A stretch of 25,771 bases of DNA from UBA5109 sp965662565 (GTDB taxonomy: Bacteria; Pseudomonadota; Gammaproteobacteria; Pseudomonadales; Pseudohongiellaceae), in assembly GCA_965662565.1 (NCBI GenBank), contig CBFIHS010000028.1, positions 1-25,771 of the forward strand, given 5' to 3'. Positions 1 through 7,929 of the stretch are shown here, one piece after another (positions within the stretch are counted from its first letter, which is position 1; every line of letters starts with the position of its first letter). The position numbers and the translations under genes were made by a program. The notes under the pieces are model-generated. The model was given only the letters and a program-made list of their open reading frames with translations, searched no databases and was not told the origin of the DNA.

Positions 1-213
1 CTCAAAAGTATCCTGTGTTAATTCGTAAGCTACAGCTTGAGACTTAACTCGAGCCTCAAGAAACTTCTGCAGTCTACTTTCGTACTTTGCGATCTCCTCA
101 AACCTGCTTTCTTGCGTATCTTTTTGTGTGTTTTTGGGCAAAAAGACTATATCGATCGTTTCAGCTTTCGCCTTATTCAATCTTTTTTTACCTTTTTTAG
201 GGTATAGACTCAC
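1..213 (-). CDS. 5' part of an unidentified gene, cut by the left window edge
   Basis: On the minus strand an open frame of 71 codons starts at a GTG at 213 and is still open at position 1. A purine-rich GGGGAG lies about 10 nt upstream of the GTG and an in-frame TAA lies further upstream, so the start is plausible but not certain. The translation begins VSLYPKKGKKRLN and continues as a highly charged, Lys/Glu-rich, probably helical segment. No signal peptide, membrane segment or family motif was recognised. It may be a short gene, the N-terminus of a longer one, or chance. The flanking sequence at 231-290 is extremely AT-rich. Confidence 0.35.
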   Translation of the reverse strand, partial: MSLYPKKGKKRLNKAKAETIDIVFLPKNTQKDTQESRFEEIAKYESRLQKFLEARVKSQAVAYELTQDTFE

Positions 214-316
214 CTGTACCCGCTCCCCACATCTATTTTTATTTTAATAATTTATTTTTATTTTTTTACTATTTGGAAATCGAAAAAATTACGAGTCCCA
301 ATTTATTTTTATGGAC

Positions 317-349
317 TAAGCTGATCCAGCAAATTACTGGATCAGCTTA
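317..349. terminator. Perfect inverted repeat downstream of the TonB receptor
   Basis: AAGCTGATCCAG at 318-329 pairs perfectly with 337-348 around a 7-nt loop, and a T-A pair at 317/349 extends the stem to 13 bp. It lies about 50 bp past the stop codon of the TonB-dependent receptor on the minus strand. Neither side is followed by a strong T-run, so it is either a weak terminator, a transcript-stabilising 3' hairpin, or a binding site. Confidence 0.5.
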
Positions 350-398
350 TTCCTTGAGGCTGTATTACTAACCAATTAAGAGGCTAATATAAGCACCT

Positions 399-2621
399 TT
401 AGAACTCTAATCCTAGAGTAAAACCAACTTCACGTGGACGTGCAACCACACCTTGGTCAACCCCACCTAGGAAGGCTCCAAAGCCACCTTGCTGATACCA
501 CTGGTTAGTTAAGTTCCTACCCCAAACAGCTAGATTCCAGTCATCACCGATAGGAGTATAACTTAATCGCGCTCCTAACAAACCAAATGCTGGCTGCATT
601 TTTTGGAGGCGAATATCCTGAATAGTTACATACTCATCAGTCCAACCATAATCAGTCCTGAAAGACATATTTGCTGAATCGGTGTCCCAATCATATTGAG
701 CACCTATAGTGAATTGATTTTCTGGGGCGAAAGAAAAGGAAGAACCTAGAGCAATCGTTGTAGTGTTTCCAACGTCTGTATACTGAGTGTCTAAAAGTCC
801 ATAGTTGAAGTTAAGACTGAAACTCTCATTTACAGCCCAAGCAATATCCAATTCGAAACCAGAAATTTCAGCCTCACCACCATTACGTGTAGTAATAGCA
901 CCCGGAACCAAAGCTTCACCAATCTGAATATCTTCCCAAACACCATCAAAATAGGCCATATTCAATCGTAGACTATTGTCAAACAACTGCGAGCGGAAAC
1001 CAATTTCAAATTGATTCAAACGTTCTCCATCATATGCAATAAATTGACCGGCTACAGGCTGCGTATTAACACCACCACCATTAAAACCTTCAGAATAGGT
1101 TGCATAGGTCATGATATCGTCTGTCCAATCATACTGAAATGATAGTCTTGGCGTGAACGCGTCAAACTTAGCGGTACTGTCAGAAGTTTGAGCCCCTTTG
1201 TTAAAACTATGACTAGTATTAGGCCATGTTGGAAGTGGATCTGATGCTTCCCATGCGCCCCCGTCAAATTCCTCTTCAGAGTATCTTGCACCAGCGATAA
1301 GCCTCATCCTTTCGTTTAAGTCATAAGTGGCTTCAAAAAAGATTGAACTATCACTTCTGTTTTGCTCAGTAACCTCATTTCTTTGTCTGAAAGGCTGCCC
1401 TATTAATGGGCCTCCTGGATAAACTCCAGCATCTATATACTGCCAATCAAAACGTCGACTGAGTTGATCAACTTCATTCCAGTACAAACCTAAGACCCAA
1501 TCTAACTTTTCTCCTTGACTTGAAAGCTGGAATTCAACACTCGCTTCATCAGTCTGACTCGCGCTGAAAATTTCAAAGAATTGATACCTAGATGCATCCA
1601 GATCGGCCAATGCCGCACTATCATTGCTCCTTCCACCTATTATGCTTCTTAGCGCTAAGGTGTCATTAATGTCCCAATTGACGGTTAGATTCATTGAGGT
1701 AGAGCTTAAATCCCAACCCGGCCCAGCAAAAGTCGAGGTATTGCGATATTGCTCTATCTGACCAAAAGCATCGCTCGCATCTGTAAACACAAAACCAGCC
1801 GCGTTATATTGCTGAACAAAAGCTTGAGTTTCCACCACATCGTACAATACGTCAGCATTTGGATGTCTTGGATTACGTTTGGTTTGAGTAATATCAAATC
1901 TTACATCTACATCATCACTGGCATGCCATAAACCATCAAATCTGAAAACTGTGTCTCTTTCATCACCATGCATGATATTGGCATTACCACTTTGCACATA
2001 ACCATCTTTCTGGTTCCCCCAGTAAGATACTTTGGTAAGGAAATTATCACTCAAAGGTATGTCTACGTTTACACCAATTTGCTTTTGACCGAAATTACCC
2101 GCAGTCAAATCAACCCTTGCACCAAACTCCTCAGCAGGAGCTTTAGAAACTAAACTGATTGCTCCACCCATAGCATTTTTGCCAAAAAGTGTACCTTGTG
2201 GGCCTTTCAAGACCTCAATACGTTCAATTTCTACGATATTAGACAATGCTCCAGCCCCATCTGTTTGAGCGACACCGTCCAAATAACGAGCGATACCTGG
2301 AACCCCACGCATAGTGAACTCAGAGTTAGTTGGCCCAGTTGTACCACCGCCACGAATCATCACGTTTGGTAATATAATGTCTAGGTTTTCAATATTTTGA
2401 ACACTTCTTGATACAAGATCTTCGGAATTGAAGGCCGTGATACTAATAGGAACATCCTGCAGAACCTGTTCACGTCTGTTAGCAGTAACGACGATTTCTT
2501 CTAATGAGCCACCTTGCGCGTAGCTTGGTGCAACAAACAATCCAGCTGATAGTGAAACGATCGTAGCGATTGGCAAAGCCAATTTCGACCGTCTACCAGG
2601 GTGTTGAAAGCGATTTTTCAT
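399..2621 (-). CDS. TonB-dependent outer-membrane receptor
   Basis: This is a 740-residue outer-membrane active transporter that would be energised by TonB-ExbB-ExbD. Residues 1 to about 36 form a signal peptide ending APSYAQ. The TonB-box-like EEIVVTANR follows at about 41-49. The plug domain (about 50-165) includes the conserved RIEVLKGPQGTLFGKNAMGG stretch. The remainder is a beta-barrel with repeated aromatic/polar strands, ending in a terminal Phe (GFTLGLEF) as expected for outer-membrane insertion. An AAGGGG ribosome-binding site sits just upstream of the ATG. It is divergent from a secreted sulfatase and shares a 324-bp promoter region with it, so co-regulation is likely. The substrate cannot be read from sequence. 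The receptors of this class are usually large-substrate importers (carbohydrate, sulfated or aromatic oligomers) rather than siderophore receptors, but this is inference. Confidence 0.93.
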   Translation of the reverse strand: MKNRFQHPGRRSKLALPIATIVSLSAGLFVAPSYAQGGSLEEIVVTANRREQVLQDVPISITAFNSEDLVSRSVQNIENLDIILPNVMIRGGGTTGPTNSEFTMRGVPGIARYLDGVAQTDGAGALSNIVEIERIEVLKGPQGTLFGKNAMGGAISLVSKAPAEEFGARVDLTAGNFGQKQIGVNVDIPLSDNFLTKVSYWGNQKDGYVQSGNANIMHGDERDTVFRFDGLWHASDDVDVRFDITQTKRNPRHPNADVLYDVVETQAFVQQYNAAGFVFTDASDAFGQIEQYRNTSTFAGPGWDLSSTSMNLTVNWDINDTLALRSIIGGRSNDSAALADLDASRYQFFEIFSASQTDEASVEFQLSSQGEKLDWVLGLYWNEVDQLSRRFDWQYIDAGVYPGGPLIGQPFRQRNEVTEQNRSDSSIFFEATYDLNERMRLIAGARYSEEEFDGGAWEASDPLPTWPNTSHSFNKGAQTSDSTAKFDAFTPRLSFQYDWTDDIMTYATYSEGFNGGGVNTQPVAGQFIAYDGERLNQFEIGFRSQLFDNSLRLNMAYFDGVWEDIQIGEALVPGAITTRNGGEAEISGFELDIAWAVNESFSLNFNYGLLDTQYTDVGNTTTIALGSSFSFAPENQFTIGAQYDWDTDSANMSFRTDYGWTDEYVTIQDIRLQKMQPAFGLLGARLSYTPIGDDWNLAVWGRNLTNQWYQQGGFGAFLGGVDQGVVARPREVGFTLGLEF

Positions 2622-2945
2622 TATCTTCCCCTTGTTATTATATTTTTTTATTAATCGATTAATTGTAAGCAGCTGGTTATTTATGAAAAAGCCAAAACAA
2701 CTCTTTTTACCACTTACACAGAGGAGACTAATAGCGAAACGATTCGCGAACCCAAAACGATATTTTTTTTATATTGGTTCGCTTTTGACTCAGCAGTTGG
2801 TCTAAGAGAGATAATAATATAGGCTGCTTACTCATGGATGAGCTTGTTCATTTCTTCCAGATAAGCTAAAAACCTCAAGATAAGCTAAAAAGTTTCTTAA
2901 CGACCATAACAATAAGCTAAAAACGACAAATATAGGACTCTTGGT
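2622..2945. promoter_or_regulatory. Divergent regulatory region between TonB receptor and sulfatase
   Basis: This 324-bp gene-free stretch contains several sequence elements. A perfect 14-bp palindrome ATTAATCGATTAAT lies at 2650-2663, next to the receptor gene. A GCGAA/TTCGC hairpin element lies at 2734-2747. The inverted pair GCGAACC (2746-2752) and GGTTCGC (2776-2782) flanks a T-rich core. Three copies of ATAAGCTAAAAA lie on the sulfatase side. No clear -35/-10 pair could be chosen for either gene. The density of repeats suggests binding by one or more substrate-responsive regulators, none of which is encoded adjacent. Confidence 0.5.
2861..2923 (+). repeat. Three direct copies of ATAAGCTAAAAA upstream of the sulfatase
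   Basis: Identical 12-mers occur at 2861-2872, 2880-2891 and 2912-2923, start-to-start spacing 19 and 32 bp. The last copy ends 22 bp before the sulfatase start codon, so part of the array must lie in the promoter or the mRNA leader. An exact 12-mer repeated three times in 63 bp is unlikely by chance even in AT-rich DNA. Confidence 0.7.
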
Positions 2946-4436
2946 ATGTTTAACAAAAGTAAATTCAAAAATTTTCTTCTTTCCTTTTTAAGCCTCGCTT
3001 GTATAAACCCTGTATTTGCTCAAGATAAGCCCGATGTCTTATTCATAGCGATAGATGACCTTAATGACTGGGTTGGCGTTTTAGGCGGCCATCCTCAAAC
3101 CAAAACGCCAAATATTGATGCTCTCGCTGAACGTGGCATGCTGTTTACTAATGCTCACACCCCAGCAGCAGCCTGCTTACCAGCTAGGACCGCAATTTTA
3201 TTCGGTATGAGCCCGTTTAGTAGTGGTGTATATACCCAATTAGGGGACTGGCGCACTAACCCAACCTTCGATGACAAAATATCTCTGCCTCGTTATTTCA
3301 AAGAAAACGATTATTTAACCTTGGGAGGTGGTAAATTATTCCATGCGCATACTTATGTTGCCTCAGCTTTTGGTGGCCAGCAAGATGTGAATGCCTGGGA
3401 TGCTTATTTCCCATCACTTGAGCGTCAATTACCTGATGAAGTAAACCCTCCATTCAACCCAACTCATCCAGAAGTGGTTGGAAACGGCATTAGTACTGGT
3501 CATTTTGATTTTGCACCTACGATAACAACTGATGCTGCCATGGGTGATGGACAAGTCGTGAATTGGGTGAGTGAGCAAATTTTAGCAGCTCGAACAGGCC
3601 CTCGTTTTCTTTCTGCCGGCATCTTTAGGCCACATTTACCCTGGTACGCTCCCAAAAAATATTTTGATATGTATCCTGTTGAAGACGTAATACTGCCAGA
3701 TTATTTGGAAACTGATCTCAATGATGTCCCAGAAGTTTATGCCAAATTAGCTGGTGCAGAGCCTGATCTCAATCAAACGACCATGGACTGGATTAAAGAG
3801 CGTGGCACACGAAAATGGCAGGAAGCCGTGCAAGGTTATATGGCTAGTGTCAGCTTCTCTGATGCTATGGTCGGTGAGTTAATCGACGCTTTGGATGAAA
3901 GTGGTCAAGCTGATAATACAATTATCGTCCTTTGGGCAGACCATGGTTTTCATTTAGGTGAAAAAGACAGCTGGGGAAAAATGACCCTATGGGATGAAAC
4001 AACAAGAGTACCTTTCATTATTGTTGCACCAGGTATCACCTCACCAGGATCGCGTTCGGATGAAGTCGTTTCCACTCAGAGCATTTACGCCACCCTAATG
4101 GAATTAACTGGCCTTGAACGACCTGAATGGGTTGATGGCAACAGCCTAGTACCTTTGTTAGAAAATCCTGACATGGAATGGGACGATGTGGCCATAACTA
4201 CCTATGGGGACTATGGCAATTTCTCCGTCCGTGATGATCGCTATCGTTATATTATTTACGCCAATGGTGAAGAAGAATTTTACGACAATCAAAACGACCC
4301 AAATGAATGGATCAATTTGGCAAACCAAGCCCAGTATGCAGATTTAATGAAAGAACTTTCTGCAAGAATACCCCCTACCGAAACACACACTCCAGCAGTT
4401 GGTGGTCTTGATGAATTAGTAAGATCTGGAAATTAG
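2946..4436 (+). CDS. Secreted formylglycine-dependent sulfatase, iduronate-2-sulfatase-like
   Basis: This 496-residue type I sulfatase is predicted to hydrolyse sulfate esters in the periplasm or outside the cell. Residues 1 to about 26 are a signal peptide ending NPVFAQ. Metal-binding Asp37-Asp38 lie in IAIDDLNDW. The core motif C77-L-P-A-R81 carries the Cys to be oxidised to formylglycine. The Asp332-His333 pair in WADHGFHLGEK and the following WGKMTLWDETTRVP complete the active site in the order usual for the iduronate-2-sulfatase group. Length is normal for that group. It diverges from the TonB receptor and ends in a strong terminator, so it is probably monocistronic. The maturation enzyme (FGE or anSME) is not in the window. 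Substrate could be a sulfated algal glycan or, less likely, a sulfated aryl compound. The context permits both. Confidence 0.9.
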   Translation: MFNKSKFKNFLLSFLSLACINPVFAQDKPDVLFIAIDDLNDWVGVLGGHPQTKTPNIDALAERGMLFTNAHTPAAACLPARTAILFGMSPFSSGVYTQLGDWRTNPTFDDKISLPRYFKENDYLTLGGGKLFHAHTYVASAFGGQQDVNAWDAYFPSLERQLPDEVNPPFNPTHPEVVGNGISTGHFDFAPTITTDAAMGDGQVVNWVSEQILAARTGPRFLSAGIFRPHLPWYAPKKYFDMYPVEDVILPDYLETDLNDVPEVYAKLAGAEPDLNQTTMDWIKERGTRKWQEAVQGYMASVSFSDAMVGELIDALDESGQADNTIIVLWADHGFHLGEKDSWGKMTLWDETTRVPFIIVAPGITSPGSRSDEVVSTQSIYATLMELTGLERPEWVDGNSLVPLLENPDMEWDDVAITTYGDYGNFSVRDDRYRYIIYANGEEEFYDNQNDPNEWINLANQAQYADLMKELSARIPPTETHTPAVGGLDELVRSGN

Positions 4437-4470
4437 TTTTTTATTTAAGAAAAAAAAGCGTGGTATTTTT

Positions 4471-4510
4471 AAGCGTTTAGCAATCTAACTTCTTGCTAAA
4501 CGCTTTTTTT
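4471..4510 (+). terminator. Rho-independent terminator of the sulfatase gene
   Basis: AAGCGTTTAGCAA (4471-4483) pairs perfectly with 4493-4505 around a 9-nt loop and runs into seven Ts at 4504-4510. It begins 35 bp after the sulfatase stop. An A-run followed by GCG at 4451-4460 can alternatively pair with the 3' CGC plus T-run. This might give some termination in the opposite direction for the convergent hydrolase gene. Confidence 0.88.
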
Positions 4511-4550
4511 ATTTTATCTCCAGACTATGATTTTCGGTCTAGACTAGGGT

Positions 4551-5636
4551 TTACTTACCTACTCTTCTAAAAAGCAGTTTAAAATGAGCCTCAGCGGCAT
4601 TTAAAGCAACAATCTGAGCAGCCATAATTCGAACAAAAGCGTCTCTACCAACCACCCAGGGTGACTCAGGCACTGCTTGCCCCACTTCATTCGCCGCAGC
4701 AATATATTTAGAAAACTGATAAGTCCCATCAACAACAGGATGGTTAGAAATAATCGCATCCGCGCCAGCATCTACTGAGAGTTTCGTGAAGCGCAATAAT
4801 TGGTATCGATAATCGATGATTCCACTGTTCACATCACTTGGTTCTAAATTATTGGGCATGCCGTTCCCACCCCAAAACGAAACCACATGGGAGATACCTT
4901 TGTATGTAGTCGGAATGATTGCAGAAAATGTTGCCAAGGTGTGACCAGGAGTGACATAGAAAGTGACTGACTTCCCACCTAAAGACAGCACATCACCATC
5001 GGCTAAGGCTGAACCTCTATCCCCTCTAACTGGCAGCTCACCTATTTCTCTGCCTCGAGCTCGCATACGTTCAGCTGACAACTCCATAACCGCCCAATCA
5101 GCATCACCCATATAAACCTGAGCATTATAATTGTCTTGTATGTATCGAGCCCCACCAAAATGATCAAAATGCCCATGCATAATTACTAAGTATTTAATGT
5201 CATTAGGATCTAAGCCAAGTTCGAGCATTTTGGGGACAAGAACATTTTTAGCATCATCTTCACTATTCAAAGCATCAAATAAAATTAAGCCTTCATCTGT
5301 TTCCAGAACCCAGGTTCCTACAGAGGCATAACCAATGTAGTAAAGATCATCAAAAGCTTTAACAGCAATAATTTCATTCAAAGAAGCTAAAGCTCGTAAT
5401 GGATTCGGATCTAGAGGCGCAATCACATTTCCACTACCAAGAAACATTGGCAATGCTCCAGCATAAGGCTTGTCATCCGCCAAAAGAAAAGCCAGGTCCA
5501 CTAGGTTTTGTACGGTTTCATCACCACTAGTGGCAAGTTGAGAAAAACTATTTGAGGAAGTAAATAATAAGACGCAAGAAAATAAAACGATCTTAATTCT
5601 TCGGGCTATAAGAAAAACTTTCATAATCATTACCAT
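4551..5636 (-). CDS. Exported metallo-beta-lactamase-fold hydrolase (B3-like)
   Basis: This 361-residue MBL-fold metallohydrolase has an N-terminal hydrophobic signal (residues about 12-32). The zinc motif is H154-G-H156-F-D158-H159, followed by H232 in TPGHT and H299 in SNHP, so all usual dinuclear zinc ligands are visible. The arrangement HxHxDH with PGH and a distal His resembles the periplasmic B3-like subclass, which includes lactonases and other ester hydrolases as well as beta-lactamases. Three in-frame ATGs (5636, 5630, 5624) are possible starts. The choice affects only the first few residues. It is the last gene of the hpa-Rieske series, 56 bp after the Rieske gene. A role in hydrolysing an ester or lactone precursor outside the cytoplasm fits this context but is inference. 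Antibiotic hydrolysis cannot be excluded. Confidence 0.85.
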   Translation of the reverse strand: MVMIMKVFLIARRIKIVLFSCVLLFTSSNSFSQLATSGDETVQNLVDLAFLLADDKPYAGALPMFLGSGNVIAPLDPNPLRALASLNEIIAVKAFDDLYYIGYASVGTWVLETDEGLILFDALNSEDDAKNVLVPKMLELGLDPNDIKYLVIMHGHFDHFGGARYIQDNYNAQVYMGDADWAVMELSAERMRARGREIGELPVRGDRGSALADGDVLSLGGKSVTFYVTPGHTLATFSAIIPTTYKGISHVVSFWGGNGMPNNLEPSDVNSGIIDYRYQLLRFTKLSVDAGADAIISNHPVVDGTYQFSKYIAAANEVGQAVPESPWVVGRDAFVRIMAAQIVALNAAEAHFKLLFRRVGK

Positions 5637-5692
5637 GTAAATTTATTTGTGATCTATTTTCTTGAATGTTTTAGTATTCGCTATGACAAAAA

Positions 5693-6799
5693 CTACAAAA
5701 TACGTCGCTTATTCTCCTTTACAACAAGCGGGTTTGCTTTGTTTTCTTCATTCAGTTTTGCATTCCATCGCAACCTGAAATAAGTAAAGGCTTCATCCGC
5801 TGAAAAAGAATGTGGGACAAACTCAGGACTGCTCACAAGAAGTTTTTGTTGCTCTTCAATGAAAATTTTATCTTCCATAAAGCCTTCAAGTAAGGACACT
5901 TTTAATGATTCACTGATTGCATCATTTTCAAGTTCAAAACCATGTAGATAATCCCAAAAGAAATGCGTTGTATTTCTTGTCTCGGGCGTCATGAACTGAC
6001 AATTACGATACTCTCTTGCTGCTTTATCCGCATCGTTTCCTTCTTCAGTACCCTCGCGAATGAACAAGGTTTCCATCAAAAAAATACCGGGCAAATACAT
6101 CTGCATGCTATTGCAACGATCCAATTTAATTTGATGCTCCGATTCAGGAATGACTTTACGATGAAAAGGTGGCGGCAAGCTGTCACGATGCCAGCGCTCC
6201 ACAGTATAACCGTCATCAAGTTTATTGAGGTTCTCAATAGTAGTGTCGTAAGCATAGGCTTCAGCGCCACCGAGAGTATTAGCATGAACAAAAGCTACAT
6301 GAGAGAAATCACTCAAGTTATCAACAATTAGTAACCAATTAGCATCATAGTGAAGATAGCTCGGTTTATCGAAACCTCTCCAGGAATCTGGCTGGCTTAG
6401 CGGAGGAAAATCATAAATATCGTCTGGATTTGCTAATTCAGGATCCCCCATCCATATCCAAATCATTCCACCTTTAAACGCTACTGGGAAACTGCGAACC
6501 TTCATACTGCTAGCAATATGGGCTTGCCCAGGGATTTCTATGACTTTCCCTTCAGGATTAAAAAGCATGCCATGGTACATACATCGCAAACATTCACCTT
6601 CGATCCGACCTAAAGAAAGTGGAGCGGAACGATGACAGCAACGATTATCCAGAGCTACGTAGTTATCACTTTCTGTTTTATAAAAAACTAATGGGATTTC
6701 GCAAATTGTTCTGGCTAATTTATTATCAGCTTCTTCAACTTCCCATTCCCATGCCCCTGCATACCAGGTGTTTTCAACAAAAATTCTTTGCGAACTCAT
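5693..6799 (-). CDS. Rieske [2Fe-2S] aromatic oxygenase, VanA-like oxygenase subunit
   Basis: This 368-residue Rieske non-haem iron oxygenase component is cytoplasmic. The Rieske centre is C54-x-H56 with C73-x2-H76, a 16-residue gap as in the family. The mononuclear iron motif is in DNLSDFSHVAFVHANTLG, giving His167 and His172, with Asp164 or Asp160 nearby. Single-component size and the motif style match the vanillate O-demethylase/phthalate-dioxygenase-like group, whose members hydroxylate rings or remove methyl groups from methoxy-aromatics. A GAGG ribosome-binding site sits 8 nt before the ATG. It lies between hpaD and an MBL hydrolase in the same direction. No ferredoxin-reductase (VanB-like) gene is near, so electrons must come from elsewhere. 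A plausible role is producing homoprotocatechuate for HpaD, for instance from a methoxy derivative. This is inference. Confidence 0.9.
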   Translation of the reverse strand: MSSQRIFVENTWYAGAWEWEVEEADNKLARTICEIPLVFYKTESDNYVALDNRCCHRSAPLSLGRIEGECLRCMYHGMLFNPEGKVIEIPGQAHIASSMKVRSFPVAFKGGMIWIWMGDPELANPDDIYDFPPLSQPDSWRGFDKPSYLHYDANWLLIVDNLSDFSHVAFVHANTLGGAEAYAYDTTIENLNKLDDGYTVERWHRDSLPPPFHRKVIPESEHQIKLDRCNSMQMYLPGIFLMETLFIREGTEEGNDADKAAREYRNCQFMTPETRNTTHFFWDYLHGFELENDAISESLKVSLLEGFMEDKIFIEEQQKLLVSSPEFVPHSFSADEAFTYFRLRWNAKLNEENKANPLVVKENKRRIL

Positions 6800-6886
6800 G
6801 ATCGGCCTCTTATTTTATTTTTAACCTTTAAATTATTTTTCGTTTTTGAAAGACTAATAGTATTCGTTAGATTCAACTCATCTGCC

Positions 6887-6900
6887 TTGATACAAATCAT
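6887..6900. promoter_or_regulatory. FNR/ANR-like box upstream of the Rieske gene
   Basis: TTGAT-ACAA-ATCAT differs from the consensus TTGAT-N4-ATCAA at one base. It lies in the 123-bp gap between hpaD and the Rieske gene. On the minus strand a weak -10-like TACTAT (6862-6857) would place the box centre roughly 43 bp upstream of a start site. It may mark an oxygen-responsive internal promoter. With only one degenerate site this is weak. Confidence 0.3.
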
Positions 6901-6923
6901 TTATAAATGAGCCTATCAATAAA

Positions 6924-7850
6924 CTACAAACGACTTTCTCCATAAACGGTGGCTTTTGAAACTGAAGCTTGAGCTTGAGGAACAGTTTTACCTGTCACTT
7001 CTGATACTGGAAACACCGCATTAATTTGTCCGGTTCCAGAACTTGCAAAGTAAGGAGTTATCATCTCAACTTTCTCTTGATACTCAGACCAACCAAGAGC
7101 ACCCAAAAGCATCGCTGTATCATGCATAAAACCTTCACCATGACCTTTAGCCGCGTATTCAGGCAACATGTCACAAAAAGCTTCCCATTCACCGTTAGCC
7201 CACATCTTAACCACACGTCTATCGACTGTTTCTAAATAAGGACTCCAAATTTTATCTCTGAACTCAGAAGTCACCCCATTTTGAACAAAGCGATGTGAAA
7301 GCGAACCACTCGCAAAAATTGCAACCGTGCCATCGTAATGTTTCTCAATTGCCTCACGCATTGCCCACCCCAAACGGGCGCTGTCATTCAAATAATGCAC
7401 CATGCACAGCGCAGAAACTGATATCACTTTAAAGTGCTGATCCTCATTCATGTAGCGCATAGGTACTAGAGTGCCATATTCAGGACCAAGTGTAGTATTT
7501 GGGTGAGCTCGTGTTTGCACTCCTTGAGCGCAACATTCAGCCGCCAGTATTTCACCAAGCTCTGGATTGCCACGCATTTCAAATGCCATATTATTGATCC
7601 AATGCGGAAGCTCATTACTAGTATAGGTACCAGAGAAAGAAGGAGCACAATTAATATGATAGTCAGAGTTAACCAACCAATGGGTATCAAAAACTACAAT
7701 CGTATCGACACCCAGATCTCTACACCTTTTTCCAATTTCTTTGTGACCGTTTATAGCATCAAGACGAGAGTCTTTATCTGGCCCGTCTAACTCAGAAAGG
7801 TACATTGAGGGAACATGTGTAATTTTTGCAGCTAACGCTAACTTTCCCAT
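6924..7850 (-). CDS. hpaD: 3,4-dihydroxyphenylacetate 2,3-dioxygenase (homoprotocatechuate extradiol dioxygenase)
   Basis: Class III (LigB-type) extradiol dioxygenase that opens the ring of homoprotocatechuate with O2 to give 5-carboxymethyl-2-hydroxymuconate semialdehyde. The sequence follows E. coli HpaD closely: MGKLALAAKITHVPSMYLSE at the start, then VVFDTHWLVNSDYHINC, EYGTLVPMRYMNED, ASGSLSHRF and a late ASSGTGQINAVFPV. The His residues of KITH and FDTHW are the expected metal ligands. The longer frame begins with GTG at 7853, but the next codon, ATG at 7850, gives the conserved N-terminus and has AGGAG about 8 nt upstream, so I use 7850 (308 aa). A C-terminal tail of about 25 residues extends beyond the E. 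coli enzyme. It is preceded by hpaI in the same direction. Confidence 0.95.
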   Translation of the reverse strand: MGKLALAAKITHVPSMYLSELDGPDKDSRLDAINGHKEIGKRCRDLGVDTIVVFDTHWLVNSDYHINCAPSFSGTYTSNELPHWINNMAFEMRGNPELGEILAAECCAQGVQTRAHPNTTLGPEYGTLVPMRYMNEDQHFKVISVSALCMVHYLNDSARLGWAMREAIEKHYDGTVAIFASGSLSHRFVQNGVTSEFRDKIWSPYLETVDRRVVKMWANGEWEAFCDMLPEYAAKGHGEGFMHDTAMLLGALGWSEYQEKVEMITPYFASSGTGQINAVFPVSEVTGKTVPQAQASVSKATVYGESRL

Positions 7851-7929
7851 CACCTTATCTCCTGTTCTTGTTATTTGTTATCAAAATTAAACTTTGTAGT
7901 TTGGCTCTTGAGTTAACTTTATCTATTAA

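Noticed and set aside
231..290. Possible replication origin in AT-rich sequence
   Set aside because: Low complexity only. No DnaA-box cluster, iterons or replication gene nearby.
7851..7853. GTG start of hpaD one codon upstream
   Set aside because: The following ATG matches the known N-terminus MGKLALAAK and has better spacing from AGGAG.
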